DNA of 5,841 nucleotides from Caldisericota bacterium. Its GTDB lineage: Bacteria; CAIJMQ01; JAADFP01. The notes under the pieces are model-generated. The model ran no database searches and had not been told where the DNA came from. It saw only the letters and a list, made by a program, of their open reading frames with translations. The translations under genes and the position numbers were made by a program. Shown here in pieces: positions 1 through 5,788 of this stretch (its first letter is position 1; every line of letters starts with the position of its first letter). Where the stretch lies: positions 1-5,841 of the forward strand of contig JAADFP010000074.1 of the NCBI GenBank assembly GCA_013152825.1, read 5' to 3'.

Positions 1-142
1 GGGCAATACCGGTGTTTAGCGCACAACCTCCGGTATGTAGCTGCATATCATCTACCAGTGCCAGCCCGCTTTTCCCCGGCAATTCTACGACGGGACGGGC
101 TATTACATCTGCTACCAGTATACCCAGACATAAAACATCCAT
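1..142 (-). CDS. PfkB/ribokinase-family carbohydrate kinase, N-terminal part (runs off window)
   Basis: Only the first 47 codons are present; the gene continues past the left edge of the window. The ATG at 142-140 is preceded by AAGGA with a 7-nt spacer, a good ribosome binding site. The translation opens MDVLCLGILVADVIARPV, the usual first beta strand and Asp of PfkB-family kinases. It then has the LHTGGCALNTGIA segment (residues 35-47), which matches the family's substrate-binding GG-x(3)-N region near the N-terminus. PfkB kinases phosphorylate sugars or nucleosides with ATP in the cytoplasm; the substrate cannot be read from this part. The gene starts 14 nt after the stop of the isomerase/epimerase gene, so the two are probably co-transcribed and may act on the same sugar. 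The catalytic GxGD motif lies outside the window and cannot be checked. Family assignment is fairly sure, specificity unknown. Confidence 0.85.
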   Translation of the reverse strand, partial: MDVLCLGILVADVIARPVVELPGKSGLALVDDMQLHTGGCALNTGIA

Positions 143-156
143 AATCTTTTCCTTAA

Positions 157-1057
157 TTAATTAAACCTTTCCATAATATAATCCATGCTGGTAGATATCT
201 TGTAAACCTGGGCTTCTGGGTAAGATTTGTAAGGAAAGAATTCTGCTATTAGAAAGTCTTCATACTCTATCTCTTTCAATGCTTTAATCACTTCAGCCCA
301 GTTTACGTCTCCTTCCAGAAGTGAAACAAAACCGTCAAGATTTCCCACGCTCAGGCGAAAATAGGCGAAAATCTTTGAGGTGCACTTTTTTTATTTTGTC
401 TCTGAGTACCCTTATCCAGTCTTCCGGGAACCCGGTGAGCAGAACGTTTCCCACGTCAAAATAGGCACCCAGGTAGGGTGAGCCGAACTCTGCGATAAAA
501 TCCCTGAATTCCAGGGGAGAGAGGAGCATTCTATTCCACACGTTCTCTATCCCGATATTGACCTGTAACTCTTCTGCTTTTCCTACTACTCTTTCCAGGG
601 ATTCCCGTGCTCTCTGCAAAGCTAGTGCGTAGGGGACAATTTCTGAACCAGGTACCCAGGGGATATTGACGGCTCCGGGGACCACCAGGATGGTATCGGC
701 TCCCAGCACTTTTGCTATTTCAAGCATGCGTACAATTATTCTCTCCCCTTCTTTTCTCTTCTTGTTATCAGAAGAGGTGAGGAGATATTCCCAGAAAAGT
801 CCTGTGGCCAAGCTGGAAATAGATAACCCTTTTTTCTCTACTTCTTTCCTTATCTTCTCCAGGTTTTCTTCTTTTTCCTCCGGTGCTATCCTTCCCTTCT
901 CCACTACCAGCTCAATTCCTTCGAACCCGGCATCTTTTACCAGATCCAGGCATTTCCCCAGCGGGTAATCATTGGGAAATGCCCAGATATTTATAGATTT
1001 TTTCATTTTGCCATTTATATTATTTTGTTTAATGTTATTCTCCTGTAGAGGATTCAT
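157..1057 (-). pseudogene. Sugar phosphate isomerase/epimerase-like TIM barrel, split by a frameshift
   Basis: Two reading frames together encode one xylose isomerase-like TIM-barrel protein (COG1082 type, related to L-xylulose-5-phosphate 3-epimerase UlaE and to IolE/IolI). The first (1057-335, 240 codons) carries MKKSINIWAF at residues 18-27. It also has three of the four metal ligands expected by analogy with UlaE: E171 (IENVWN), D201 (YFDVGN) and H226 (VHLKD). It then runs out of frame into a stop. The second (348-157) continues with VGNLDGFVSLLEGDVNW and holds the fourth predicted ligand, the Glu in LIAEFF. The break coincides with an exact 10-bp tandem duplication. Deleting one copy gives VHLKDFRLSVGNLDGF and a 279- or 296-residue protein, depending on the start. 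The ATG at 1057 overlaps the upstream stop as ATGA, with GGAGG directly adjacent. The internal ATG at 1006 fits the family N-terminus better but lacks a Shine-Dalgarno. Substrate unknown. Confidence 0.88.
353..372. repeat. Exact 10-bp tandem duplication causing a frameshift
   Basis: The plus strand reads AGGCGAAAAT twice in succession (353-362 and 363-372), with no mismatch. On the coding strand this is ATTTTCGCCT repeated. Ten bases is not a multiple of three, so the extra copy shifts the isomerase reading frame. With one copy removed the codons read GAT TTT CGC CTG AGC GTG GGA, giving DFRLSVG, which joins the two halves in frame. The absence of divergence between the copies implies a recent event, a reversible slippage site, or an assembly or sequencing error. 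Confidence 0.93.
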
Positions 1058-1788
1058 CCTCCGCCAGTGTAGGGAATAACGCTCTTACCCCGGGGAGAGG
1101 TAAGGTAGATGCCTTCATCGGTTACCGTCTTTACCTGGAATGTACCTACCCAGTCGCCTTCTTTCACAAATCGGGTATCTCCCGTTTCTTCATTTAGAAT
1201 CATTGCGGCCATGCCTTTTTCAAAAGTGACTTTGCCCACGTATTTCCATTCAGAAGGTGGTCTTAATATTCTTTCTACTACTGAGATACTGCCTGAATAG
1301 CGTATTTCTGGATAGACCTTGCTTCTGATACTGAAGTTAGTGTCAGAAAGCTTCTGGTAGGTCCATTTATCCTTATCCAGGAGGAAAGGAGAGAGATCAG
1401 CAGGCAGTTCGCCTTCCTGCTGAACGTAGTTGTAAATTTGAAATATGATGAGCACCATCTGCTGCTGAAAATATTTGTGGTCCCACTCATCTGCCTGGCT
1501 GGAGATTCTGTTTTGCAGAGAGGAGATAAGGTTATTCAGCTCTGTAATTCTCTCTTTCAATTCGCTGTTCTTCTTCTCTATTTCAGAAAGTTTACTGGCA
1601 AAATTGTAGATATCCCCTGCTTTTTCCCGTAAAATCTTTTCCGCCTCTGTGGCAACCTTTTGGGAAATTTCCTTTTCGTCTAACTGCTTTTTTTCAGGAA
1701 TAGGACGAGAGCAGGAAGCCAGAAAAATAAGCAGGAAGCCAGAAATAATTAGTACGGGAAGAACTTTTACCCTTTTTCTATTATTCAT
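1054..1788 (-). CDS. Lipoprotein with coiled coil and PilP/GspC-like C-terminal domain
   Basis: A 244-residue protein starting at the ATG at 1788-1786, chosen because GGAGGG lies 5 nt upstream and a signal peptide follows at once; longer upstream starts add an unlikely tail. Residues 1-25 are a lipoprotein signal: basic NNRKRVK, a hydrophobic stretch, then the lipobox LASC with C26 as the predicted lipidated cysteine. Residues 46-100 are rich in Glu, Lys, Leu and Ile in a coiled-coil pattern. Residues about 184-240 (VGKVTFEKGMAAMI, FVKEGDWVGTFQV, DEGIYLTS) resemble the small beta domain of PilP/GspC periplasmic proteins of type IV pilus and type II secretion machines. That similarity is by eye only. 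The protein probably sits in the cell envelope, facing the periplasm. It overlaps mscS by 8 bp upstream and the isomerase by 4 bp downstream, so translation is probably coupled. No pilus or secretion gene is nearby. Function unknown. Confidence 0.85.
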   Translation of the reverse strand: MNNRKRVKVLPVLIISGFLLIFLASCSRPIPEKKQLDEKEISQKVATEAEKILREKAGDIYNFASKLSEIEKKNSELKERITELNNLISSLQNRISSQADEWDHKYFQQQMVLIIFQIYNYVQQEGELPADLSPFLLDKDKWTYQKLSDTNFSIRSKVYPEIRYSGSISVVERILRPPSEWKYVGKVTFEKGMAAMILNEETGDTRFVKEGDWVGTFQVKTVTDEGIYLTSPRGKSVIPYTGGG

Positions 1789-2830
1789 TTTTTCCCTCCG
1801 GAGGAATAATATGGATATCTCTTTGAGGAAAGGGTATCTCAACCCCTTCACTTGCGAATCTTCTGTCTATCTCCATATTTATTTCATCAATTATCTTGAA
1901 TTTATCCTGGTAATTCTCTATCCAGTACACAATTAAAAGATTTAATGAAGAATCACCGAACTCTGTGAAGAATACCTGGGGTGGGGGATCATTTAGTACA
2001 TCCGGGTTGCGGCTCAAAATTTCCTGCAATATTTTCTTTACTTTCTTCAGGTCAGAACCGTAAGCAACTCCCAGAGGTGTTCTAATCTTAAAACGGGGAG
2101 TGGGATAGGAGTAATTAACCAACTGTGCCTTGGTAACTTCACTGTTTGGAATAACTATAATATTGTGATCAAAAGAAAGTATTTTTGTGCTTCTTAATCC
2201 TATATCTACCACATCACCTATCTCACCCGAAGGAAGCTGCACCCTGTCTCCCAGGCGGAAGGGCTTGTCTATCATGATGGTAAATCCTGAGATAAGGTTG
2301 GCCAGGGTTTCCTGGGCAGCAAAAGCCACGGCTAAGGAGGCAATGCCTGCGGTAGCCAGAAACCCGGTAATATTTACCTTGAAATGGGAAAGAATTATGG
2401 TAGCTGCAATAAAGAAAATGAGAATTTTCAGGAGGCGATTAAGAAGGGGTAAAAACTCTTCGTCCAGGCGTGTCTCAGTCCTGGGGGCAATTTTTTCTAA
2501 ATACCAATTTATAAAGACGTTGAAAACAATGTAGGTAAGGTAGCTTATAAGTAGAACGGTGGCAGAATAGAAAACCCCAGAAATAAACTTTAGCCCTACA
2601 GATTTTCCCAGCTCAGGGAAGACGAGCAATCTTTGAAAAACCAGGTAAAAACCAATTATTAATACGGAGTAGTAAACGGGCATGCGGGAGCTTTTAAGAA
2701 TTAAGGAAGGAATTCCGGAGGGAGCATGGGTAGAAAGCTTGCTCCAGAGGCGCAATAGTAACTGGGCAGCTATTACAATAAGAAAGGAATAGATAAAGGT
2801 AAACAGGACCTGGCGTTGTATTTCACTCAT
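1781..2830 (-). CDS. MscS-family small-conductance mechanosensitive channel
   Basis: A 349-residue inner-membrane channel that in this family opens under membrane tension and releases solutes during hypo-osmotic shock. About five membrane helices are visible, near residues 8-28, 52-70, 82-108, 133-150 and 152-175. The last is the pore helix, with the typical Gly/Ala-rich run GFLATAGIASLAVAFAAQE (157-175), followed by LISGFTIMIDKPFRLGDRV (179-197), the family hallmark leading into the beta domain. IPNS (227-230) and the C-terminal FASEGVEIPFPQRDIHI (325-341) are also family signatures. It is longer than E. coli MscS (286 residues), with two extra N-terminal helices as in YnaI-like members. The ATG lies only 5 nt after the tRNA-Arg 3' end and has no evident Shine-Dalgarno, so expression probably depends on the tRNA transcript. 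The 3' end overlaps the lipoprotein gene by 8 bp. The family call is very secure; the exact subfamily is not. Confidence 0.96.
   Translation of the reverse strand: MSEIQRQVLFTFIYSFLIVIAAQLLLRLWSKLSTHAPSGIPSLILKSSRMPVYYSVLIIGFYLVFQRLLVFPELGKSVGLKFISGVFYSATVLLISYLTYIVFNVFINWYLEKIAPRTETRLDEEFLPLLNRLLKILIFFIAATIILSHFKVNITGFLATAGIASLAVAFAAQETLANLISGFTIMIDKPFRLGDRVQLPSGEIGDVVDIGLRSTKILSFDHNIIVIPNSEVTKAQLVNYSYPTPRFKIRTPLGVAYGSDLKKVKKILQEILSRNPDVLNDPPPQVFFTEFGDSSLNLLIVYWIENYQDKFKIIDEINMEIDRRFASEGVEIPFPQRDIHIIPPEGKNE
1794..1799 (-). promoter_or_regulatory. Ribosome binding site of the lipoprotein gene
   Basis: GGAGGG on the minus strand lies 5 nt before the ATG at 1788, inside the last codons of mscS. 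It decides the start of the lipoprotein gene in favour of this ATG over upstream in-frame starts, and it supports independent or coupled initiation across the 8-bp gene overlap. Confidence 0.8.
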
Positions 2831-2835
2831 AAAAG

Positions 2836-2909
2836 CGCGCCTGGAGGGATTCGAACCCCCGACCCTCGGATTAGAAGTCCGATGCTCTATCCAACTGAGC
2901 TACAGGCGC
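2836..2909 (-). tRNA. tRNA-Arg (anticodon UCU)
   Basis: A complete 74-nt cloverleaf. The acceptor stem GCGCCTG pairs with CAGGCGC in all seven positions, with discriminator G. The D arm is GCTC/GAGC. The anticodon stem TCGGA/TCCGA encloses the 7-nt loop CTTCTAA, with anticodon TCT reading AGA (and by wobble AGG) as arginine. A 5-nt variable loop is followed by the T arm GGGGG-TTCGAAT-CCCTC, which includes one G-U pair. CCA is not encoded: the bases after the discriminator are CTTTT, so a CCA-adding enzyme is needed. A promoter sits about 30 nt upstream. The mscS start codon follows after 5 nt, so the primary transcript is probably a mixed tRNA-mRNA. Confidence 0.98.
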
Positions 2910-2910
2910 T

Positions 2911-2926
2911 AAGGCCAAAAGGCCTT
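2911..2926 (-). other. Perfect hairpin in the tRNA leader
   Basis: On the minus strand AAGGCC-TTTT-GGCCTT forms a perfect 6-bp stem with a 4-nt loop. It lies between the predicted transcription start (about 2932) and the tRNA 5' end (2909), ending one base before the RNase P cleavage point. No T-run follows, so it is not a classical terminator of the upstream DUF58 gene. It may protect the leader or guide its processing; it could also be incidental. Confidence 0.5.
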
Positions 2927-2938
2927 TCCCCCCTTTAA

Positions 2939-2967
2939 ATTATACCTATTTCTTATTGCCGTTGCAA
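2939..2967 (-). promoter_or_regulatory. Sigma70-type promoter for tRNA-Arg and probably the mscS operon
   Basis: The minus strand has TTGCAA (2967-2962, 4 of 6 matches to the -35 consensus), a 17-nt spacer, then a perfect TATAAT (2944-2939). Transcription would start near 2932, about 22 nt before the tRNA. The -35 box begins one base after the stop codon of the DUF58 gene. No other promoter or terminator is evident between here and the left edge, so this one could serve the tRNA, mscS, the lipoprotein, the isomerase and the sugar kinase together. Confidence 0.8.
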
Positions 2968-2968
2968 T

Positions 2969-3856
2969 TTATAGTTTAGCTCTTTTGTTGAGGTAGGAGA
3001 GGAGAAAAATATCCAGGGGGTGGGATATATCAGTTTTTACATATTCTACCCGGCTTTCAGAAAAGACTTTCCTGTACTGATAGATAAACGAATCGAGCTT
3101 AGCCCAGTATTCTTCTCGCACCAGATGAGGGTTAAGAAATATGCGTTCTCCTGTCTCCAGGTCTAAAAATTCTCCCAGATCGCGGAAATCAAAGCTTATC
3201 TCGTAGGGGTCCAGTATGTGGAAAACAATCACCTCGTGTTTTCTGTGCCTGAAGTGGCGGATTGCCTTGATAACTTCCTCGGGTTCGTCGAATAAATCTG
3301 AAATTACTATTATAAGCCCTCTTCTTTTTATGTTTTCTGCCAGGGCATGAAAAATTTTGCTTAAGCAAGTTTTGTTCTCTGCCTTTGTTTCTTCCAGGAC
3401 CTCGAGAATTCTATGAAGATGGCGTGTGGTGCTTTTGGGGGGCAAGTACTGCGATATGTCCTCGTTGAAAGTGAGGAGTCCTACAGCGTCTTTCTGTTTT
3501 GTAAGCAGGTAAGAAAGAGAGGCAGCAAGAAACTTGGCATAATCCATCTTGCTTACCTCTCCTGAACCAAAGATCATGGAACGAGAGGTATCCAGAAGGA
3601 TGTAACACTTTAAGTTTGTCTCTTCCTGGAATCTTTTGAGATAATATCTGTCCGTACGGGCAAAAACTTTCCAGTCTAAATATTTAAGATCGTCTCCTGG
3701 AGTATAAATCTTATGTTCGGTAAATTCGATGCTGAAACCCTGGTGAGGACTGCGGTGAAGGCCGCTTATAAACCCTTCTACTACCAGCTTAGCAATCAGG
3801 TTGAGACGGGAGATTTTGCTGAGAAGTAAAGGATCAATAAACCTTCTTCCCTGCAA
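2969..3856 (-). CDS. DUF58 / von Willebrand factor A-like protein
   Basis: A 295-residue cytoplasmic-looking protein with no signal peptide or membrane segment. Residues 39-80 carry the DUF58 signature: HQGFSIEFTEHKIYTPGDD, LKYLDW, then a conserved basic stretch ending YYLKRFQEETN. A vWA-like fold follows with the metal-site motif DTSRS (D89, S91, S93), and ISDLFD (185-190) supplies a likely later Asp of that site. Family members usually work next to a MoxR AAA+ ATPase in chaperone-like or envelope-stress roles (BatA/BatB-type clusters). Here no MoxR gene is adjacent: upstream is leuC and downstream a tRNA, so the partner must be elsewhere. The start is TTG at 3856, chosen because AGGAGG lies 9 nt upstream and the protein then begins as family members do. 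No promoter is evident in the 110-bp gap, so read-through from leuC is possible. Family secure, cellular role not. Confidence 0.94.
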   Translation of the reverse strand: MQGRRFIDPLLLSKISRLNLIAKLVVEGFISGLHRSPHQGFSIEFTEHKIYTPGDDLKYLDWKVFARTDRYYLKRFQEETNLKCYILLDTSRSMIFGSGEVSKMDYAKFLAASLSYLLTKQKDAVGLLTFNEDISQYLPPKSTTRHLHRILEVLEETKAENKTCLSKIFHALAENIKRRGLIIVISDLFDEPEEVIKAIRHFRHRKHEVIVFHILDPYEISFDFRDLGEFLDLETGERIFLNPHLVREEYWAKLDSFIYQYRKVFSESRVEYVKTDISHPLDIFLLSYLNKRAKL

Positions 3857-3865
3857 TATATCGCG

Positions 3866-3871
3866 CCTCCT
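3866..3871 (-). promoter_or_regulatory. Ribosome binding site setting a TTG start for the DUF58 gene
   Basis: A consensus AGGAGG on the minus strand lies 9 nt upstream of TTG at 3856. No in-frame ATG sits at a suitable distance, so this site is the main reason to accept the TTG as the initiation codon. Confidence 0.8.
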
Positions 3872-3909
3872 ATTTCAATTCTTCCGGCAGTCGGCTGTCC
3901 CGACATACC

Positions 3910-3962
3910 TGCACTCTACGGTCTAATGTCTTAAGTCTATAGGCTACTATAGTCTTCCTGTC
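3910..3962 (-). repeat. Degenerate heptanucleotide repeat array (GACnnnA-like)
   Basis: Between leuC and the DUF58 gene the minus strand reads as 7-base units: GACAGGA, one extra base, GACTATA, three extra bases, GCCTATA, GACTTAA, GACATTA, GACCGTA, GAGTGCA. Five units are contiguous at 3944-3910, and most keep GAC at the start and A at the end. The pattern resembles the short tandem heptamer repeats known from some bacterial intergenic regions. The region has no open reading frame of note and no clear terminator. Function is unknown; it could be neutral slippage sequence in the leuC 3' untranslated region. Confidence 0.6.
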
Positions 3963-3966
3963 TTGC

Positions 3967-5250
3967 TCACACTTCTTCCGGGTGGGCAATGCGTCCTTTT
4001 ATAGCGGAGGCAGCGGCTACTGCCGGGGAGGCAAGATATACTTCACTTTCCGGGTGTCCCATTCTACCGATGAAATTCCGGTTTGTGGTGGCTACACACC
4101 TCTCTCCCCTGGCCAGGATTCCCATATGCCCTCCCAGGCACGGCCCGCAGGTAGGAGGAGAGACCACTCCCCCGGCTTCTACGAATATCTCAAGCCACCC
4201 TTTGGTCAAAGCCTCCAGATAAATTTTTTGTGTGGCAGGGATGATTATAAGCCTTACTTCCGGATGGACCTTCTTTCCTCGTAGAATTTCGGCAGCTATC
4301 TTCAAGTCTTCAATTCTTCCGTTGGTGCAGGAGCCTATAACTACCTGGTCAATTTTGATATGCGTGGAATCTTTTACTTTTTGCACATTTGAGGGAAGAT
4401 GGGGAAAAGCGACTAAAGGCTCAATTTTCCCGGCATCGAATTCCAGTATTCTTTCGTATTCGGCCTCCTTATCGCTGTAATATAAGACAAAAGGTCTCTT
4501 GCGCGTATTTACCTGGTCTATGAACTGCCTGGTTTTATCATCAGGAGCAATAATACCGTTTTTTGCTCCTGCTTCAATAGCCATATTGCAGATAGTAAGT
4601 CTGCCTTCTATGGATATGTTGCCTATTGCTTCTCCGCTAATTTCCAGGGATTTGTAGTTAGCTCCGTTTACCCCCAGCTTGCTGATAAGAAAGAGAATAA
4701 TATCCTTGGCACTTACCCATGGCTTAAGGTTTCCATAGAAAATTACCTTTATGCTCTCAGGAACTCTCAGCCAGATTTTTCCGGTAAGCATGGCAAAAGC
4801 AAGGTCTGTGCTACCTACACCGGTTGAAAAAGCCCCCAGGGCTCCATAGGTGCAGGTATGAGAATCAGCTCCCACTATGAGTTCACCCGGGAGAACCAGG
4901 CCTTCTTCGGGGAGAAGAGCATGTTCCACTCCCACTTTGCCTACTTCGTAGTAATGTTCTATCTGGAATTTTCGGGCAAATTCTCGTAGTGTCTTGCATT
5001 GTTCTGCGGAAGCTATATCTTTATTTGGCGTGAAGTGGTCAGGCACAAGGGCGATCTTCCTGGTATCAAAGACCTTCTGCTCGTTTAGCTCCCGTATTTT
5101 CTTAATGGACAAAGGAGCAGTAATATCATTTCCCAGGGCCAGGTCGATATCTGCCAGGATAAAATCTCCCGGGGAAACTTCCTTTTTGCCGCTATGAGCA
5201 GCTAGTATTTTTTCCGTAATAGTTTGTGGTTTATTCTTCATATTGTTCAA
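3967..5250 (-). CDS. leuC: 3-isopropylmalate dehydratase large subunit (LeuC type, aconitase family)
   Basis: A 427-residue aconitase-family protein of the compact single-polypeptide LeuC/homoaconitase type. With its small subunit LeuD this enzyme isomerises 2-isopropylmalate to 3-isopropylmalate in leucine synthesis. It carries TITEKILAAH near the N-terminus, PDHFTPNKD (70-78), the substrate-site segment GADSHTCTYGALGAFSTG (127-144), and the three cysteines of the 4Fe-4S cluster: C308 (GSCTNGR), C368 and C371 (CGPC). RNFIGRMGHP (391-400) and SPAVAAASAIKG (408-419) are also typical. The start is uncertain: TTG at 5250 has GGAGGAG 10 nt upstream, while ATG at 5241 gives an N-terminus closer to homologues but no Shine-Dalgarno. 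Either way it overlaps the nitroreductase end, suggesting coupled translation. No leuD follows. Related enzymes such as homoaconitase or dimethylmalate dehydratase look alike, so the substrate is not proven by sequence. Confidence 0.94.
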   Translation of the reverse strand: MNNMKNKPQTITEKILAAHSGKKEVSPGDFILADIDLALGNDITAPLSIKKIRELNEQKVFDTRKIALVPDHFTPNKDIASAEQCKTLREFARKFQIEHYYEVGKVGVEHALLPEEGLVLPGELIVGADSHTCTYGALGAFSTGVGSTDLAFAMLTGKIWLRVPESIKVIFYGNLKPWVSAKDIILFLISKLGVNGANYKSLEISGEAIGNISIEGRLTICNMAIEAGAKNGIIAPDDKTRQFIDQVNTRKRPFVLYYSDKEAEYERILEFDAGKIEPLVAFPHLPSNVQKVKDSTHIKIDQVVIGSCTNGRIEDLKIAAEILRGKKVHPEVRLIIIPATQKIYLEALTKGWLEIFVEAGGVVSPPTCGPCLGGHMGILARGERCVATTNRNFIGRMGHPESEVYLASPAVAAASAIKGRIAHPEEV

Positions 5251-5749
5251 AGGAAATTATCTCCTCCATCTTTTTCCGGGGAGTTTTCCATCTCTTCTCT
5301 TTTAAAGGATAGCCTACGGGAATTACTGCTACTACCTGAACCTCTTCGGGTATGCGCAGCAATCTTTTCAGGCGTCGGTTATCAAATGCTCCTATCCAGC
5401 ATGTGCCTAAACCTTCATTCTCTGCAGCCAGAACCAGGTGTTCTACGGCAATAGCTACATCCACCAGGGTACTGGAAGTGTAACCTCCTACGCGGGAAGG
5501 TGTGGGTAAGCCGCAGGCTACGATCACCACCGGTGCTTCTCCCACGAAACTTTGTCCCATACAAAGTTCGGCAATCTGCCTTTTCTTTTCCTCTTCTCTT
5601 ACCAGGATAAATTTCCAGGGCTGGAAATTATTTGCCGAGGGAGCAGCACGTGCTGCTTCCAGTATCCGGGAAAGAACTTCATCAGGTACCGGATCCAGCC
5701 GGAAACTTCTGACACTACTCCTATTTTTTATAACTTCGGTAAATTCCAT
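5231..5749 (-). CDS. Nitroreductase-family FMN flavoprotein
   Basis: A compact 172-residue member of the nitroreductase superfamily: dimeric FMN enzymes that reduce nitroaromatics, quinones, flavins or related compounds with NAD(P)H. Visible signatures are the N-terminal FMN phosphate-binding stretch NRSSVRSF (9-16), APSANNFQPWKF (36-47), and the C-terminal EGLGTCWIGAF (112-122) of the flavin site. The last third ends VIPVGYP (142-148) followed by a Lys/Arg-rich tail. It is at the short end of the family, which often runs from 170 to 220 residues, but looks complete. The ATG at 5749 lacks a clear Shine-Dalgarno, and an in-frame stop lies shortly upstream, so no longer start is likely. The predicted promoter places the transcript start only a few bases before the ATG, hinting at a nearly leaderless mRNA. 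Its 3' end overlaps leuC. Physiological substrate unknown; no redox partner is adjacent. Confidence 0.94.
   Translation of the reverse strand: MEFTEVIKNRSSVRSFRLDPVPDEVLSRILEAARAAPSANNFQPWKFILVREEEKKRQIAELCMGQSFVGEAPVVIVACGLPTPSRVGGYTSSTLVDVAIAVEHLVLAAENEGLGTCWIGAFDNRRLKRLLRIPEEVQVVAVIPVGYPLKEKRWKTPRKKMEEIISFEQYEE
5261..5267 (-). promoter_or_regulatory. Candidate ribosome binding site for leuC
   Basis: GGAGGAG on the minus strand, within the last codons of the nitroreductase gene, lies 10 nt before TTG at 5250 and 19 nt before ATG at 5241. The spacing favours the TTG as the leuC start. The homology-preferred ATG would instead rely on translational coupling. Confidence 0.5.
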
Positions 5750-5759
5750 AACCAGGCTA

Positions 5760-5788
5760 ATTTTACCTTACTTGCTGCATAATTCCAA
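5760..5788 (-). promoter_or_regulatory. Predicted sigma70-type promoter for nitroreductase-leuC
   Basis: The minus strand has TTGGAA (5788-5783, 4 of 6 to -35), a 17-nt spacer, and TAAAAT (5765-5760, 5 of 6 to -10). The expected start of transcription is about 4 to 5 nt before the nitroreductase ATG. The remaining bases up to 5841 show no gene I can support. Confidence 0.55.

Noticed and set aside
335..375. Programmed ribosomal frameshift as explanation for the split isomerase
   Set aside because: There is no slippery heptamer at the junction, and an exact 10-bp duplication explains the shift fully; the family is not known for programmed frameshifting.
666..968. Plus-strand open frame of about 100 codons, and similar plus-strand frames elsewhere
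   Set aside because: They lie opposite strongly recognisable minus-strand genes and encode low-complexity Ser/Phe/Pro-rich translations typical of antisense shadows.
2836..2909. tRNA as attachment site of an integrated element
   Set aside because: No integrase, no second copy of the tRNA 3' end and no mobile gene is present in the window.
3890..3904. Possible terminator hairpin (GTCGG/CCGAC stem, 5-nt loop) between leuC and the DUF58 gene
   Set aside because: The stem is only 5 bp and no T-run follows on the minus strand, so it does not meet the pattern of an intrinsic terminator.
3841..3906. Short minus-strand frame starting ATG at 3906 and running into the DUF58 gene
   Set aside because: No recognisable domain, no good ribosome binding site, and it overlaps the start of a clear gene in another frame.
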